Positions 7,474 to 16,336 of a stretch of DNA of 64,000 bases are shown here, in pieces; position 1 is the stretch's first letter; each line of letters starts with the position of its first letter. Position numbers and translations under genes: made by a program. The stretch is taken from assembly GCA_025934775.1 (NCBI GenBank), contig JAICWO010000012.1, forward strand, positions 62,001-126,000, in the 5' to 3' direction. Origin of the DNA: Gemmatimonadaceae bacterium (GTDB lineage: Bacteria; Gemmatimonadota; Gemmatimonadetes; Gemmatimonadales; Gemmatimonadaceae). Under the pieces are notes generated by a model, which was not told the origin of the DNA, did no database searches, and saw only the letters and a program-made list of their open reading frames with translations.

Positions 7474-9825
7474 ATGTCACTGACGCTGTTTCTCTCGCTC
7501 GCCGCCGCACTCGCCGGTCCCGGCCGCCCTCAGGCGCCCATGCCGGCGAACACGTACGTGGGCCGCGAGAACCAACTGCACGTGCGCATCCCGCGGATCG
7601 ACGCGGCCGCGACGATCGATGGCGCGCTCGACGACGCCATCTGGCAGCGAGCCGCCGTGCTCACCGGCTTCTCGGAGTTCTCGCCGCAAGACGGCATTCC
7701 GGCGGCCGATTCGACGCGTGTGTACCTGTGGTATTCGCCGACGGCGCTCTATGTCGGCGTACACGCCTACGAGCCGCACGGCGCGGTGCACGCGACGCTC
7801 GCCGATCGCGACAAGATCGGCGCCGATGACAACGTGCAGCTCCTGCTCGGCACGTTCCACGATCAACGGCAGGCGTACGTGTTCGCCGTGAATCCGCTGG
7901 GCGTGCAGATGGACGGCACGATCGTCGAGCAGGGGCAGAACCTCACCGGTGGCTGGACGCCCACGCTCTCCGGCCGCGCGGCGCCGGATCTCAGCCAGGA
8001 TTTCGTCTTCACGTCCAAGGGCCGCCTCACGGCCGACGGCTACGAGGTCGAGCTCCGGATTCCATTCAAAAGTCTCAAATACCAATCTGCTGATGTTCAG
8101 GATTGGGATCTCAACGTCGTCCGCGAGGTGCAGCATTCCGGGTACGAGGACACGTGGGCGCCGGCGAAGCGCGCGAACGCGTCGTTTCTCGCGCAGGGCG
8201 GCACCCTCGACGGCCTGACGGGCTTCGACCGCGGGCTCGTGCTCGACCTCAATCCCGTCGTCACGCAGAAGATGACCGGTGCGCCGCGGCCGGGCGGCTG
8301 GACGTACGACCACGCGCGTCCACAGCTCGGGGGCAACGTGCGCTGGGGAATGACCAACAACCTCACGCTCACCGGCACCGCGCACCCCGACTTCGCCGAG
8401 GTGGAATCGGACGCCGGCCAGTTCGTGATCGATCCGCGGCAGGCGCTGTACTTCGCGGAGAAGCGCCCGTTCTTTCTCGACGGCCTCGAGCAGTTCAACG
8501 CGCCGAACAACCTCATCTACACGCGCCAGATCGTGAAGCCGGACGCGGCGCTCAAGCTCACCGGCAAGGTCGCGGGGACGAGCGTCGGCGTGCTCTCGGC
8601 GGCCGACGATCCGAGCCTCTCTCCCTCGGGGCACGACCGCGCCGTGTACAACATCGTTCGCGCCCAGCGCGACATCGGCGGCCAGTCGCGCATCGGCATG
8701 GCGTACACCGATCGCGTGCTCGGCGCCGATTACAATCGCGTCGCCGACGTCGACGGCCGCATCGTGTTCGACACGATCTACAGCGGGTCGTTTCAGGCGG
8801 CGGAAAGCTTCGATCGCACGACCGGCACGACGCGAGACGCGCCGCTCTGGCAGGGAATCTTCGCGCGGAATGGAAAGCGCTTCGGCATGCGCTACGCGAT
8901 CACCGGGATCAGCGACGACTTTCGCGCGGGCAGCGGTTTCATCTCGCGCGCGGGCGTCGTGCACGCCGCGTTCGATCACCGGGCCACGTGGTTCGCCGAC
9001 CGCGGCTCGGCGGTCGAGACGCTCACCGGCGACATCCTCTACGACGACACGTGGCAGTACTCGCACTTCGTGCGGCACGGCGACGCGCAGGACAAGAAGT
9101 TTCATCTCAGCGGCAGCACTGGGCTCCGCGGCGGCTGGAGCCTCGGCGCCGGCGTGTACTGGGAGACCTTCGGATTCGACAAGAATCTGTATTCGAGTTA
9201 TCGCATACTGTCCCCCGCCGGCGATACCCTGCCGTTCGTCGGCGTGGGCCGCATCCCAAACCGCGACTACGTCGCCACGCTCACGACGCCGCAGTGGCAC
9301 ACGTTCGACGCGAGCCTGCTGTACGTGGGCGGCCAGGACGAGAATTTCTTCGAGTGGGCGCAGGCGAACATCGACTACCTGTCGCTCACGATCAATGCGC
9401 GGCCCACGGATCGCATGCGCGTCGAAGGCGACATGAACTACGACGATTACTGGCGCCGCACCGATCACAGCCTCGTCGGCCGCAACATGATCCCGCGCGT
9501 GAAGGTCGAGTATCAGCTCACGCGCTCGATCTTCCTTCGCCTCGTCGGCGAGTACGACCTCAGCGAGCACGACGACCTGCGCGACGAAACACGCACGTTC
9601 GATCCGCTGATCATCGACGGCCAGCTCGCGACGGCGGTGAGAAGCCGCACGCTGCACGGCGATTACCTGTTCTCGTATCAACCGAATCCAGGCACCGTGC
9701 TGTTCTTCGGCTACGGCAGCGAGGCCGATGGGCCACCAGACGCGTCACAGCGCTTCGCCTGGCAACCCCTCCGCCGCGCGTCGGATTATTTCTTCGTGAA
9801 GTACAGCTATCTCTGGCGGATGTAG
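7474..9825 (+). CDS. DUF5916/carbohydrate-binding family 9-like outer-membrane protein
   Basis: 783 residues with a signal peptide. Residues about 35-230 form a CBM9-like sandwich (RIPRIDAAATIDGALDDAIW, SPTALYVGVHAYEP, DDNVQLLLGTF, YEVELRIPFKSLKY). The rest is the DUF5916 region, rich in alternating beta strands and ending in YFFVKYSYLWRM, an outer-membrane-barrel-like C-terminus. Typical features include HPDFAEVESDAGQF and EKRPFFLDG. Family members are common in Bacteroidota and Gemmatimonadota and are thought to be outer-membrane proteins of unknown substrate. It follows the peptidase gene by 69 nt. Confidence 0.85.
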   Translation: MSLTLFLSLAAALAGPGRPQAPMPANTYVGRENQLHVRIPRIDAAATIDGALDDAIWQRAAVLTGFSEFSPQDGIPAADSTRVYLWYSPTALYVGVHAYEPHGAVHATLADRDKIGADDNVQLLLGTFHDQRQAYVFAVNPLGVQMDGTIVEQGQNLTGGWTPTLSGRAAPDLSQDFVFTSKGRLTADGYEVELRIPFKSLKYQSADVQDWDLNVVREVQHSGYEDTWAPAKRANASFLAQGGTLDGLTGFDRGLVLDLNPVVTQKMTGAPRPGGWTYDHARPQLGGNVRWGMTNNLTLTGTAHPDFAEVESDAGQFVIDPRQALYFAEKRPFFLDGLEQFNAPNNLIYTRQIVKPDAALKLTGKVAGTSVGVLSAADDPSLSPSGHDRAVYNIVRAQRDIGGQSRIGMAYTDRVLGADYNRVADVDGRIVFDTIYSGSFQAAESFDRTTGTTRDAPLWQGIFARNGKRFGMRYAITGISDDFRAGSGFISRAGVVHAAFDHRATWFADRGSAVETLTGDILYDDTWQYSHFVRHGDAQDKKFHLSGSTGLRGGWSLGAGVYWETFGFDKNLYSSYRILSPAGDTLPFVGVGRIPNRDYVATLTTPQWHTFDASLLYVGGQDENFFEWAQANIDYLSLTINARPTDRMRVEGDMNYDDYWRRTDHSLVGRNMIPRVKVEYQLTRSIFLRLVGEYDLSEHDDLRDETRTFDPLIIDGQLATAVRSRTLHGDYLFSYQPNPGTVLFFGYGSEADGPPDASQRFAWQPLRRASDYFFVKYSYLWRM

Positions 9826-9855
9826 GCCTCCGAGCGCCGCGACCGAACTGCGTTG

Positions 9856-9943
9856 ACCGCGGAGAGCGCGGAGAAGTCCCCTGTCACACCGCTCCCGAGC
9901 GAGCGCTTGGAACGACGTGGCATTCCCGCCGCGTCTCCGCGGT
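9856..9943. repeat. Inverted repeat in intergenic region
   Basis: ACCGCGGAGA (9856-9865) is matched perfectly by TCTCCGCGGT (9934-9943), which is followed by six A residues. The left arm continues into a second GCGGAGA. The 68-nt spacing is long for a terminator; it looks like an interspersed repeat or two half-sites. Confidence 0.45.
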
Positions 9944-10001
9944 AAAAAATGGCGTCGCCGGTAGTACTGTCTCCGACGCCCGGAGCGCCACACTTTACCG
10001 C

Positions 10002-10958
10002 ATGCCCACCGCCAAACGCGCCAAGAAGAAGCGCGCCGCCGCGCCGGCTGCATCGCGCGGCCTCGATGCGCGCCGGCTCGCGAACGCCGCGCCGCCGATC
10101 TCCGTCGAAACCCTTGGCCGCACGATCGAGGACGATGGCGGCACCGTGCTCGCCACGTATCGCGATCCACTTGGCGGCCATTGGCAGATGCTCGCCGCGC
10201 TGCCGCTCGATCGCGTCGAGCCCACGCCCTTTCAGCGCGATCTCTCCGAGGCGCACGTCGGACGCGTCGCGAACGCGATCGACAAGCTCGATCGCTACCT
10301 CGATCCCGTGATCGCCGTGCCGGCCGGCGATGGACTCTACTGGTCGCCGAACGGCTACCATCGGCTCGGCGCGATGCGGGAGCTTGGCGCCAAGTCGATC
10401 GTCGCGATCGTCATCCCCGAGCCCGAAGTCGCGCATCACATCCTGCTGCTCAACACGGAAAAGGCGCACAATCTTCGCGAACGCGCGCTCGAAGTGGTCC
10501 GGCTCGCCGAGGCGCTCGCCGTGATCGACGAGCGGCCGGAGCGCGAGTTCGCGACCGAGTTCGAGGAAGCGGCGCTCGTGACGCTCGGCCTCTGCTACCA
10601 GCAGAACGGTCGATTCTCCGGCGGCGCGTATCATCCCGTACTCAAACGATGCGATAAGCTTCTCAATCGCTCGCTCCCCGACGCGCTGATGGAGCGGCGG
10701 CTTCGTGCGGATAAGCTCATCGAGTTGAACGAGCTCGTGAATCAGGCGGTCGCGTCGATGAAGGGCCGCGGCATGGAAAGCCCGTATCTCAAGGCGTTCG
10801 TCGTCGCGCGCATCAACCCGCTCCGCTTTCAGCGGAAACCGACCTCTGATTTCGACGAGACGATCGACAAGATGCTCGGCGCGGCGCGGCGCTTCGACGC
10901 GACGAAGATCCGCGCCGATCAGGTTGCGCGAACTGGCGGTACGCCAAGCGAGGAGTGA
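10002..10958 (+). CDS. ParB-like nuclease-domain protein (orphan)
   Basis: 318 residues. A Lys/Ala-rich N-terminal tail (MPTAKRAKKKRAAAPAA) precedes a ParB/Srx-type domain at about 65-160: PLDRVEPTPFQRD, a helix for neighbour contact, the NGYHRLGAMRELGA motif that takes the place of the GERRxxA box, and helical sequence after it. No ParA gene or parS cluster is next to it, so it is probably not the chromosomal segregation protein; a DNA-binding or CTP/ATP-binding regulator is possible. The long frame upstream overlaps the DUF5916 gene in another frame; the ATG here is the first one after it. Confidence 0.75.
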   Translation: MPTAKRAKKKRAAAPAASRGLDARRLANAAPPISVETLGRTIEDDGGTVLATYRDPLGGHWQMLAALPLDRVEPTPFQRDLSEAHVGRVANAIDKLDRYLDPVIAVPAGDGLYWSPNGYHRLGAMRELGAKSIVAIVIPEPEVAHHILLLNTEKAHNLRERALEVVRLAEALAVIDERPEREFATEFEEAALVTLGLCYQQNGRFSGGAYHPVLKRCDKLLNRSLPDALMERRLRADKLIELNELVNQAVASMKGRGMESPYLKAFVVARINPLRFQRKPTSDFDETIDKMLGAARRFDATKIRADQVARTGGTPSEE

Positions 10959-11383
10959 TCGCCGAGGAACCGCGCGCGCTCGTCGGGCGCCGGGACTCGG
11001 CACGCGTCGAGCCGCTTGAACCAGCGATATCGATGCCGGGCGAAGCTGTCGTACGCCCAGTCGCGCATCGCGCGCGGCACCGCGCGCAGCACCGCCGCGC
11101 TTCGCCACAGACCGCCGAGGTAGCGCGCGACCCCGAGCGCCGCCTCCGAGCGCGCACTGACCCGCTCACCGCCGCCCGGCGCCCGCTCCACGAGGATCAC
11201 CGAATCCACGCCAGCCAGCTCGGGGTGGCGCGCGATCACCTCGCGCGCGAACTCGCCCTGGAGTGCGGCGAACCGCATCGTGCCGCGATGATCGTGACGC
11301 AGCACGAACTGCACGGCGCGGTCGCAGAAACCACACAGGCCGTCATAGAGCAGCACGGGTCCGGCATCGAGAGGATCGGGCAT
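10919..11383 (-). CDS. DCC-family thiol-disulfide oxidoreductase-like protein (DUF393)
   Basis: 154 residues. The family signature DGLCGFCDRAVQF gives the D-x-x-C-x-x-C motif near the N-terminus, and the C-terminal half has the expected YRWFKRLDACRVPAPDERARF. DCC proteins are predicted thioredoxin-like redox proteins of unknown substrate. The ATG at 11383 puts the motif at the usual distance from the N-terminus; the frame extends 79 codons upstream but overlaps the toxin gene antisense-free region and has no matching sequence. The 3' end overlaps the convergent ParB-like gene by 40 nt. Confidence 0.85.
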   Translation of the reverse strand: MPDPLDAGPVLLYDGLCGFCDRAVQFVLRHDHRGTMRFAALQGEFAREVIARHPELAGVDSVILVERAPGGGERVSARSEAALGVARYLGGLWRSAAVLRAVPRAMRDWAYDSFARHRYRWFKRLDACRVPAPDERARFLGDHSSLGVPPVRAT

Positions 11384-11412
11384 CGGCTCGCCTCGCGAAA
11401 TATGCGCGCGGT

Positions 11413-11853
11413 CTAGGAGAGCGTGGCGAACCGGAACCCGCGAAGATGCCGCTGGATCGCCGTGAAGTCGCGCGCGTTGGCGGTCATGAGCGTGACGTCG
11501 TTCTCGCGGCACGATGCGGCCAACAACACATCGTTGACGAACGAGCGCGGCGCATCGGCGAGCGGGGTGCGTTCCTTCTGCGCGATCGCGGACAGCACGC
11601 GTCCGGCCTGCACGAAGCACTCGAACGACGGCACGAGCAGGCGCGCGCGCGATACATATGGCGCGAACAGCTCCTCCACCGCGTCCTCGTGGGCGCGCGT
11701 GAGCGCGCCGGCGCGAAGCTCGAGCGCCACGACCGCGCTCACGCGAATCCGGGTGCCTATGCGAAGCAGCAGCCGCTTCAGCTCCGGCAGCCGCTCGCGG
11801 GAGCGCAGCGCCGAGACGTAGACGTTCGTGTCCAGCGCGATGAGCTCAGCCAC
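11413..11853 (-). CDS. PIN-domain toxin (VapC-like)
   Basis: 146 residues of a PIN domain. The first acidic residue is in ALDTN (D8), then VALELRAG with a Glu, FVNDVLLAASC with an Asp, and TANARDF with the last acid; these four acidic positions hold Mg2+ in VapC ribonucleases. It is translated 9 nt after the stop of the antitoxin-like gene, the usual order for vapBC. It probably cleaves RNA when the antitoxin is degraded; the target is not visible. Confidence 0.85.
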   Translation of the reverse strand: MAELIALDTNVYVSALRSRERLPELKRLLLRIGTRIRVSAVVALELRAGALTRAHEDAVEELFAPYVSRARLLVPSFECFVQAGRVLSAIAQKERTPLADAPRSFVNDVLLAASCRENDVTLMTANARDFTAIQRHLRGFRFATLS

Positions 11854-11862
11854 GATCCGAGC

Positions 11863-12114
11863 TCACGGCTCGGCGACGCGGCGCGGCCTCACCGGCAGCT
11901 GCTCGAACGGATCGGACACACCGCCGAGGTCCGCCAGGCGATCGAGCGCGCGGAACACCTCTCCCTGGAAGATGACGAAGTCGAGCGCTTCGTCCACCGT
12001 CTCCGTGTCCGTGCGCGTGCCGAGGATGCGCTGCGCTCCGGCCAACTTCGCCGCATCCATGTCCATGTTCTTGCGGATGCGCTCGCGCGCGGAGTGGGTG
12101 GGCGTTCTGGCCAT
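11863..12114 (-). CDS. VapB-type antitoxin-like protein
   Basis: 83 residues. The core MDMDAAKLAGAQRILGTRTDTETVDEAL follows the short-antitoxin pattern of a strand followed by helices (..L..A..LLG..T.TE.VD.AL..), used by VapB-like proteins for DNA binding. The C-terminal Pro/Arg tail would be the toxin-binding part. The downstream PIN toxin confirms the pairing. A short palindrome lies in its promoter, which suggests autoregulation. Confidence 0.75.
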   Translation of the reverse strand: MARTPTHSARERIRKNMDMDAAKLAGAQRILGTRTDTETVDEALDFVIFQGEVFRALDRLADLGGVSDPFEQLPVRPRRVAEP

Positions 12115-12151
12115 GACTCGGATCTCTGAATGATTCGTTGAAACTGCCGCG

Positions 12152-12186
12152 GTACATAATTATAGCATGATTTCATGTACGGTCAA
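12152..12186 (-). promoter_or_regulatory. Promoter and palindromic operator of the toxin-antitoxin operon
   Basis: On the minus strand, TTGACC (12186-12181) and TATAAT (12164-12159) are 16 nt apart, a near-consensus housekeeping promoter. GTACAT (12152-12157) and ATGTAC (12175-12180) form a perfect 6-bp inverted repeat around the -10, with an inner imperfect ATGATTTCAT. Such sites are typical antitoxin operators; binding itself is inferred. Confidence 0.65.
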
Positions 12187-12244
12187 CAGCACTCGCTGCG
12201 CCGCGCGGCGAAACTCCGCGCCGCCGCGCGGAGTAGTAGGAGTC

Positions 12245-13156
12245 GTGCTCAAACCAATTGCACTCATTGCGGCGCTCGCGACGGTTTCTGCCGCCGCGCC
12301 GCGGCCGCGCGAGGCCGGACGTCCGGTCGTGCTGCTGCTGCACGGGCGCGGCATGCAGGGCCGTGACACCGCCACGCTGCGCGCACTCTGGCGCGATGCG
12401 CTGGATTCCGGCACCAAGTCGCTGACGCCGGCCGCGCTGATTCATGACGACGACGTGCGGCTCGTCTGGTACGCCGACGTGCTCGAGCCGCGCTCGGGCG
12501 CGGGCTGCGACTACGCTGCCGCGGACCCGCGTGCGAAACGCGACGCGGATGAGAACGACGGCCTCAAAGCGGTCGTTTCGCTCGTGGGCAACGTCCTCGA
12601 CGGAATCAGCTCGGCCGCATCGGACAGCGACTCGCGATCCGCGTTCGAATCGCTCGCGGCCGATGCGGCATTCCTCAGCGACGCCCGCAAGCGGTGCGCG
12701 ACCGAGGCCCGATTGGCCGACGCGATCGATCGCGCGCACACCGAGGGGAGGCCTGTGATTCTGGTCGCGCACAGCCTGGGTTCCATCGTCGCGTACGACT
12801 ACCTGTCCACCCGCCGCGACACCGGGCTCGTGCAGGCGCTGATCACCGTCGGCTCGCCGCTCGGATCGAGCGATCTGCGCCACCTGCTGATCGGCGGCGG
12901 CGATTCGGATACGGTGACGGCGCTCGTCGCGGCCAAGCAGTGGATCAATGTGCGCAATGACGGCGACCCGCTCGCGACCGATGTGCCGGTCGCGCGAGAC
13001 GTGATGGTGAAGCCGCCCGCCGGCGAGCCGGATCCGCACGAGCTCGTCGGGTACTTGCGCGAGCCCGAAACCGCCAGGCTGGTCGTTGGTGCGTGGTGCC
13101 GAGCATTCGTCGCGCAGGCGCCGGCGGACTGTTCCGCCATCTCGCGCCAGCAATAG
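12245..13156 (+). CDS. Secreted lipase-like alpha/beta hydrolase
   Basis: About 303 residues from a GTG start, giving a signal peptide (LKPIALIAALATVSAAA). The hydrolase core begins with PVVLLLHGRGMQGRD (oxyanion region). The nucleophile elbow is VAHSLGS, followed by IVAYDYLSTRR and LITVGSPLGSS, as in lipases and PGAP1-like esterases; the catalytic His may be in DPHELVGYL. An ATG at 12167 in the same frame would also be possible but lies inside the divergent toxin-antitoxin promoter and gives a charged N-terminus. The natural substrate is unknown. Confidence 0.7.
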   Translation: MLKPIALIAALATVSAAAPRPREAGRPVVLLLHGRGMQGRDTATLRALWRDALDSGTKSLTPAALIHDDDVRLVWYADVLEPRSGAGCDYAAADPRAKRDADENDGLKAVVSLVGNVLDGISSAASDSDSRSAFESLAADAAFLSDARKRCATEARLADAIDRAHTEGRPVILVAHSLGSIVAYDYLSTRRDTGLVQALITVGSPLGSSDLRHLLIGGGDSDTVTALVAAKQWINVRNDGDPLATDVPVARDVMVKPPAGEPDPHELVGYLREPETARLVVGAWCRAFVAQAPADCSAISRQQ

Positions 13157-13202
13157 CTCGCAGGCGCCCGCGTCTGGCGCGACGATTGCCCCTCGCGCGC
13201 GC

Positions 13203-13802
13203 ATGAAACGCGCATCGAGCTACCTCATGCTGGCGACTCTGCTCTCGCTGTCGCCTTGCATCGCCGTTCACGCGCAGGACCGCGTCGGCGCGGACTCCGC
13301 GACGCGGCTCACACGGTTCGGACGCGACATGGCCTATGGTGCGGCGGAAGGCCTCGGCTTCGCGCTCCTGGATCAGTGGAGCAACAGTCCGCCCGAGTGG
13401 GGCGGTGGGTGGAGCGGCTACGAGAAGCGCGCCGCGTCGAACGTCGGCGAGTTCGTGATCCAGGAAGGCGTGACCGAAGGGCTCGCGGCGGTCATGCACC
13501 GGCCGCTCGACTACACGCCGTGCGGGTGCTCGAACACGATGGCGCGGATCGGTTGGGCGCTCCACGGCGCCTACACGGACGAGCTGCCGAATGGAACGCG
13601 GCCGCTCGCCGTGCCGCGCATCGTCGGTGCGTACGTCGGCAGCTTCGCGCAGGCGGGCTGGCGGCCCTCGAACGGCAGCGACCGCACGCGCGTGGCGCTC
13701 GTCAACGGGACGACGTCGCTCGCGATCGGCGCCGTGATCAATCTCTATCATGAGTTCTCGCATTCGCCGCACGCGCGGCGGAGTGCGCGCCGCCGGCGCT
13801 AG
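13203..13802 (+). CDS. Secreted hypothetical protein
   Basis: 199 residues with a signal peptide (MKRASSYLMLATLLSLSPCIAVHAQ). The mature part has amphipathic, Gly-rich segments (DMAYGAAEGLGFALLDQW, RIVGAYVGSFAQAGW, VNGTTSLAIGAVINLYHEF) that could be membrane-associated helices or strands, and an Arg-rich C-terminus. I do not recognise a family. It follows the lipase-like gene by 46 nt on the same strand. Confidence 0.65.
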   Translation: MKRASSYLMLATLLSLSPCIAVHAQDRVGADSATRLTRFGRDMAYGAAEGLGFALLDQWSNSPPEWGGGWSGYEKRAASNVGEFVIQEGVTEGLAAVMHRPLDYTPCGCSNTMARIGWALHGAYTDELPNGTRPLAVPRIVGAYVGSFAQAGWRPSNGSDRTRVALVNGTTSLAIGAVINLYHEFSHSPHARRSARRRR

Positions 13803-13814
13803 CGCGAGCGGCCG

Positions 13815-14975
13815 CTACTGATACTGGATGTAGAGCGGCCGCGGTCTGATGGCGAGGACCTCGAGCGGCGAGAGCAGCGCGTCGCCCTTCTTCGTGTCGT
13901 TGTGGAAGAAGAGCTTGAACCCGGTGTACTGCACCGGCTCCGCTTCCTCGCACCGCGCGTACGTGTCGAACTTGAGCCAGGGCTGCCCCCAGCCATCCAT
14001 GTTGATCACGACCTGCACCCGCGGATCGAGGGTGATCGCGTCCGTGTGCTGGAGCATGTTGGTCGTGAACCGGTGCACGATGAGCACCTTCGGCGGCAGA
14101 TGGTATTTCGTGACGAGCTGCGCGAGTTGGTCGATCGCGTAGTTCACTTCCTTCGCGTCCATCGATCCGATCTTCGTGCCCGGCACGCGGCCTTCGCGGT
14201 TGTAGTGCATGTAGAACTCGGGGTCCATGCCCAGGTGAACGTCCGGCCGCTGGAGAAACGGCAGCAGGATCGGCAGCTCCTGCTCGATCGTGCTCTTGCC
14301 GGCTTGGATGTCGAGGATCGTGATGTACCCGCGCGCGTGAGCCATGCCGTAGATCTTCTCGATCAGGTCGGGGTCGGAGCGCTGGCGATACATGCTGTCC
14401 TTCCCCGGCGAGCCCTGCGCGACGGAGACGATGAGGTGCAGCGCGGGCTGCACGGGGTGCGTCGGGTCCGCCTTGCGCCACCATCCCACGACGGTGTCGA
14501 GCTTGGCGAGCATCTGATCGTACGGAATCTCCCCCAGGATTCCCATTTTTTTTGAAAGAGGATTCCCGTAAAACGCGACGATGCGCTTCGCCGGGAGGAT
14601 CGAGCCCGGGAGCGGCGCGGTTGTCGCCATCGGCCAACGCGGGTCCTTGAGTCCGGCGCGCACTTCCGCGACGAGCGAGATGCTGTCCGCCGTCGTGCGG
14701 CTCTTTGGCTGCGTTGCCTGCTGAATCCGGATCGCCGAATCCGGCCCGCCGAGATCGCCGCCCCACTGCGCGGGCGTCACGTGGTGCGCCGCGACGGACG
14801 CTTCGCGCGCCACGCGCACGGTGGTGATCGTGACGCGCGCGGGATCGACGTCGAAGCGTGCCGGTCGCGCCGAGTCCGGCTTCTTGGCGGCCGAGGAATC
14901 CGCGCGTGCCGCGCCCTTCGTGCACGAGGCAATCAGGCACAGCACGACGGTGGCAATGAGTCGGGCGATCGGCAT
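13815..14975 (-). CDS. Lipoprotein with possible TIM-barrel-like domain, function unknown
   Basis: 386 residues. The start MPIARLIATVVLCLIASC gives a lipobox (LIAS-C), so the protein is probably lipid-anchored. The body has barrel-like strand ends (KRIVAFYGNP, PALHLIVSVAQG, YITILDIQAG, DVHLGMDPEFYMHYNREG, KVLIVHRFTTNML, VQVVINMDGWG), reminiscent of glycosidase-like TIM barrels with acidic residues at strand ends. Which of these would be catalytic is not clear. It converges with the secreted hypothetical gene upstream (12 nt between stops). Confidence 0.7.
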   Translation of the reverse strand: MPIARLIATVVLCLIASCTKGAARADSSAAKKPDSARPARFDVDPARVTITTVRVAREASVAAHHVTPAQWGGDLGGPDSAIRIQQATQPKSRTTADSISLVAEVRAGLKDPRWPMATTAPLPGSILPAKRIVAFYGNPLSKKMGILGEIPYDQMLAKLDTVVGWWRKADPTHPVQPALHLIVSVAQGSPGKDSMYRQRSDPDLIEKIYGMAHARGYITILDIQAGKSTIEQELPILLPFLQRPDVHLGMDPEFYMHYNREGRVPGTKIGSMDAKEVNYAIDQLAQLVTKYHLPPKVLIVHRFTTNMLQHTDAITLDPRVQVVINMDGWGQPWLKFDTYARCEEAEPVQYTGFKLFFHNDTKKGDALLSPLEVLAIRPRPLYIQYQ

Positions 14976-15038
14976 CGGAGGGTGCTCAGTGCAATGCATG
15001 CACCCAAAGATGTGCGCCCGGGTCGCACCGCTGTAGGC

Positions 15039-16331
15039 TCAGCGGTGCGTGCGCTCGATCCAGCTCCCCGCTTCGTCGCGAGCGAACAGGTACACGATGC
15101 CTTTCGGTCCAAAGCCGATGACCTGCCGTCCGGCAGGCACCTGCACGCGATCCACGAGCTCGCCCTTGCGATCGATCACGTCGTAGATCGGGCCGCCGGC
15201 GACCGCGCCGGCGCTCTTCGCGCTCGTCCGTACCCAGAGGTTGTCGTCCAGGTCGGCCAGCACGTCGCTCGGCCCGCCGAACGCGGGGCGATAGTCGGGC
15301 AGCTCGCTCGCGCTGACCATGTTGATTGGCGGGAGCTGCACGCCCGCTCCGCTCCCGCGGCCGCCGCCGTCTCCGCTGCCCATCGTCATGATCTGGACGC
15401 GCATGCCGCCCCCGACTTCAGCGGCCGCTTTTCCGGTCGCGCCCTGGGCACTCACCGCCGCGGCGCGCGACTTCTCGAACACGGCCTTGGCCGAGTCCAG
15501 CACCGCGACCTTCTCATCGTCGCTGAGGCGCTGCCAATCGAACGGCATCTTGGGAGCGGAGGTCACGTGGCCGTCCGGCCCGACGAAATCGACGTGGTAG
15601 TCCTGTCCGCGGACGATCGCGATCGTGCCGTCGGACAGCACCGTCCAGCCGTCGACCACCTGCATCGGATTGATCTCCGGCGTGATCGACATGCGTCCTT
15701 CGCTCTGATTCATGATCATCTTGTTCTTCGCGATCTTGAAGAACGCCGCCGTATCGAGCTTGCGCGTCGCCATGTCCACGCGCACGAGCGGCGCGCTGTC
15801 CGGCGGATCGGGGAACTGCATCACGCCTTTGTCGTCGCGCCGCGGCATCATCATCCGCAGATTGTCGACCGACCGGTAGACGAGGCGTCCGGCGGCGTCG
15901 AACCCGGGCGTGCCAGCGAGATTCGAGCCGAGCGCCTGCGCGTCCTGCGAGCGCGGGACGGCGGCGACCCGCGTGATCTTGCCCGCCGGGTCGATCACGA
16001 ACATCGAGAGGTCGCGGGGGTCGATGAAGAGCGACGAATCGCCCCGATACGGAATGAGGCCGCCGGGTCCCGGTCCGTACGCGTTCGCGCCGCCGTCGAT
16101 CGAGTCGGCGACGATCGTCTCGGTCGCGAACGTCGGATCGAACTCGACGAGCTGCCGCTTCTGGATGTCGTTCACGAGCAGCCCGCCGGAGGGCAGTTGG
16201 CGCACCGCGGCGACGCGGCCAAGCACCGGCTTGGTCCGCGCCTCCGGCGTGTTGATCAGACGTACGGCCGGAGCGCGCTGCGCCCCCGCGGCGCCGGCGA
16301 CAGTGAGAAGCACGAATAAGTGTTTGATCAT
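15039..16331 (-). CDS. Secreted six-bladed beta-propeller-like protein
   Basis: 430 residues with a signal peptide (MIKHLFVLLTVAGAAGAQ). The repeated pattern of short strands (VAAVRQLPSGGLLVNDIQKRQ, LSMFVIDPAGKI, GWTVLSDGTIAIVRG, DVLADLDDNLWVRTS) is that of NHL/6-bladed propeller proteins. A Gly-rich insertion carries GGGMRVQIMTMG. The gene starts 5 nt after the stop of the large TonB-receptor gene, so the two are co-transcribed and probably act together at the outer membrane. Confidence 0.75.
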   Translation of the reverse strand: MIKHLFVLLTVAGAAGAQRAPAVRLINTPEARTKPVLGRVAAVRQLPSGGLLVNDIQKRQLVEFDPTFATETIVADSIDGGANAYGPGPGGLIPYRGDSSLFIDPRDLSMFVIDPAGKITRVAAVPRSQDAQALGSNLAGTPGFDAAGRLVYRSVDNLRMMMPRRDDKGVMQFPDPPDSAPLVRVDMATRKLDTAAFFKIAKNKMIMNQSEGRMSITPEINPMQVVDGWTVLSDGTIAIVRGQDYHVDFVGPDGHVTSAPKMPFDWQRLSDDEKVAVLDSAKAVFEKSRAAAVSAQGATGKAAAEVGGGMRVQIMTMGSGDGGGRGSGAGVQLPPINMVSASELPDYRPAFGGPSDVLADLDDNLWVRTSAKSAGAVAGGPIYDVIDRKGELVDRVQVPAGRQVIGFGPKGIVYLFARDEAGSWIERTHR

Positions 16332-16336
16332 AATAA

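Noticed and set aside
8103-10001. A 951-residue protein running from inside the DUF5916 gene into the ParB-like gene
   Set aside because: The first 630 residues are an Arg/His/Ala-rich shadow of the DUF5916 gene; only the part from the ATG at 10002 resembles a real protein.
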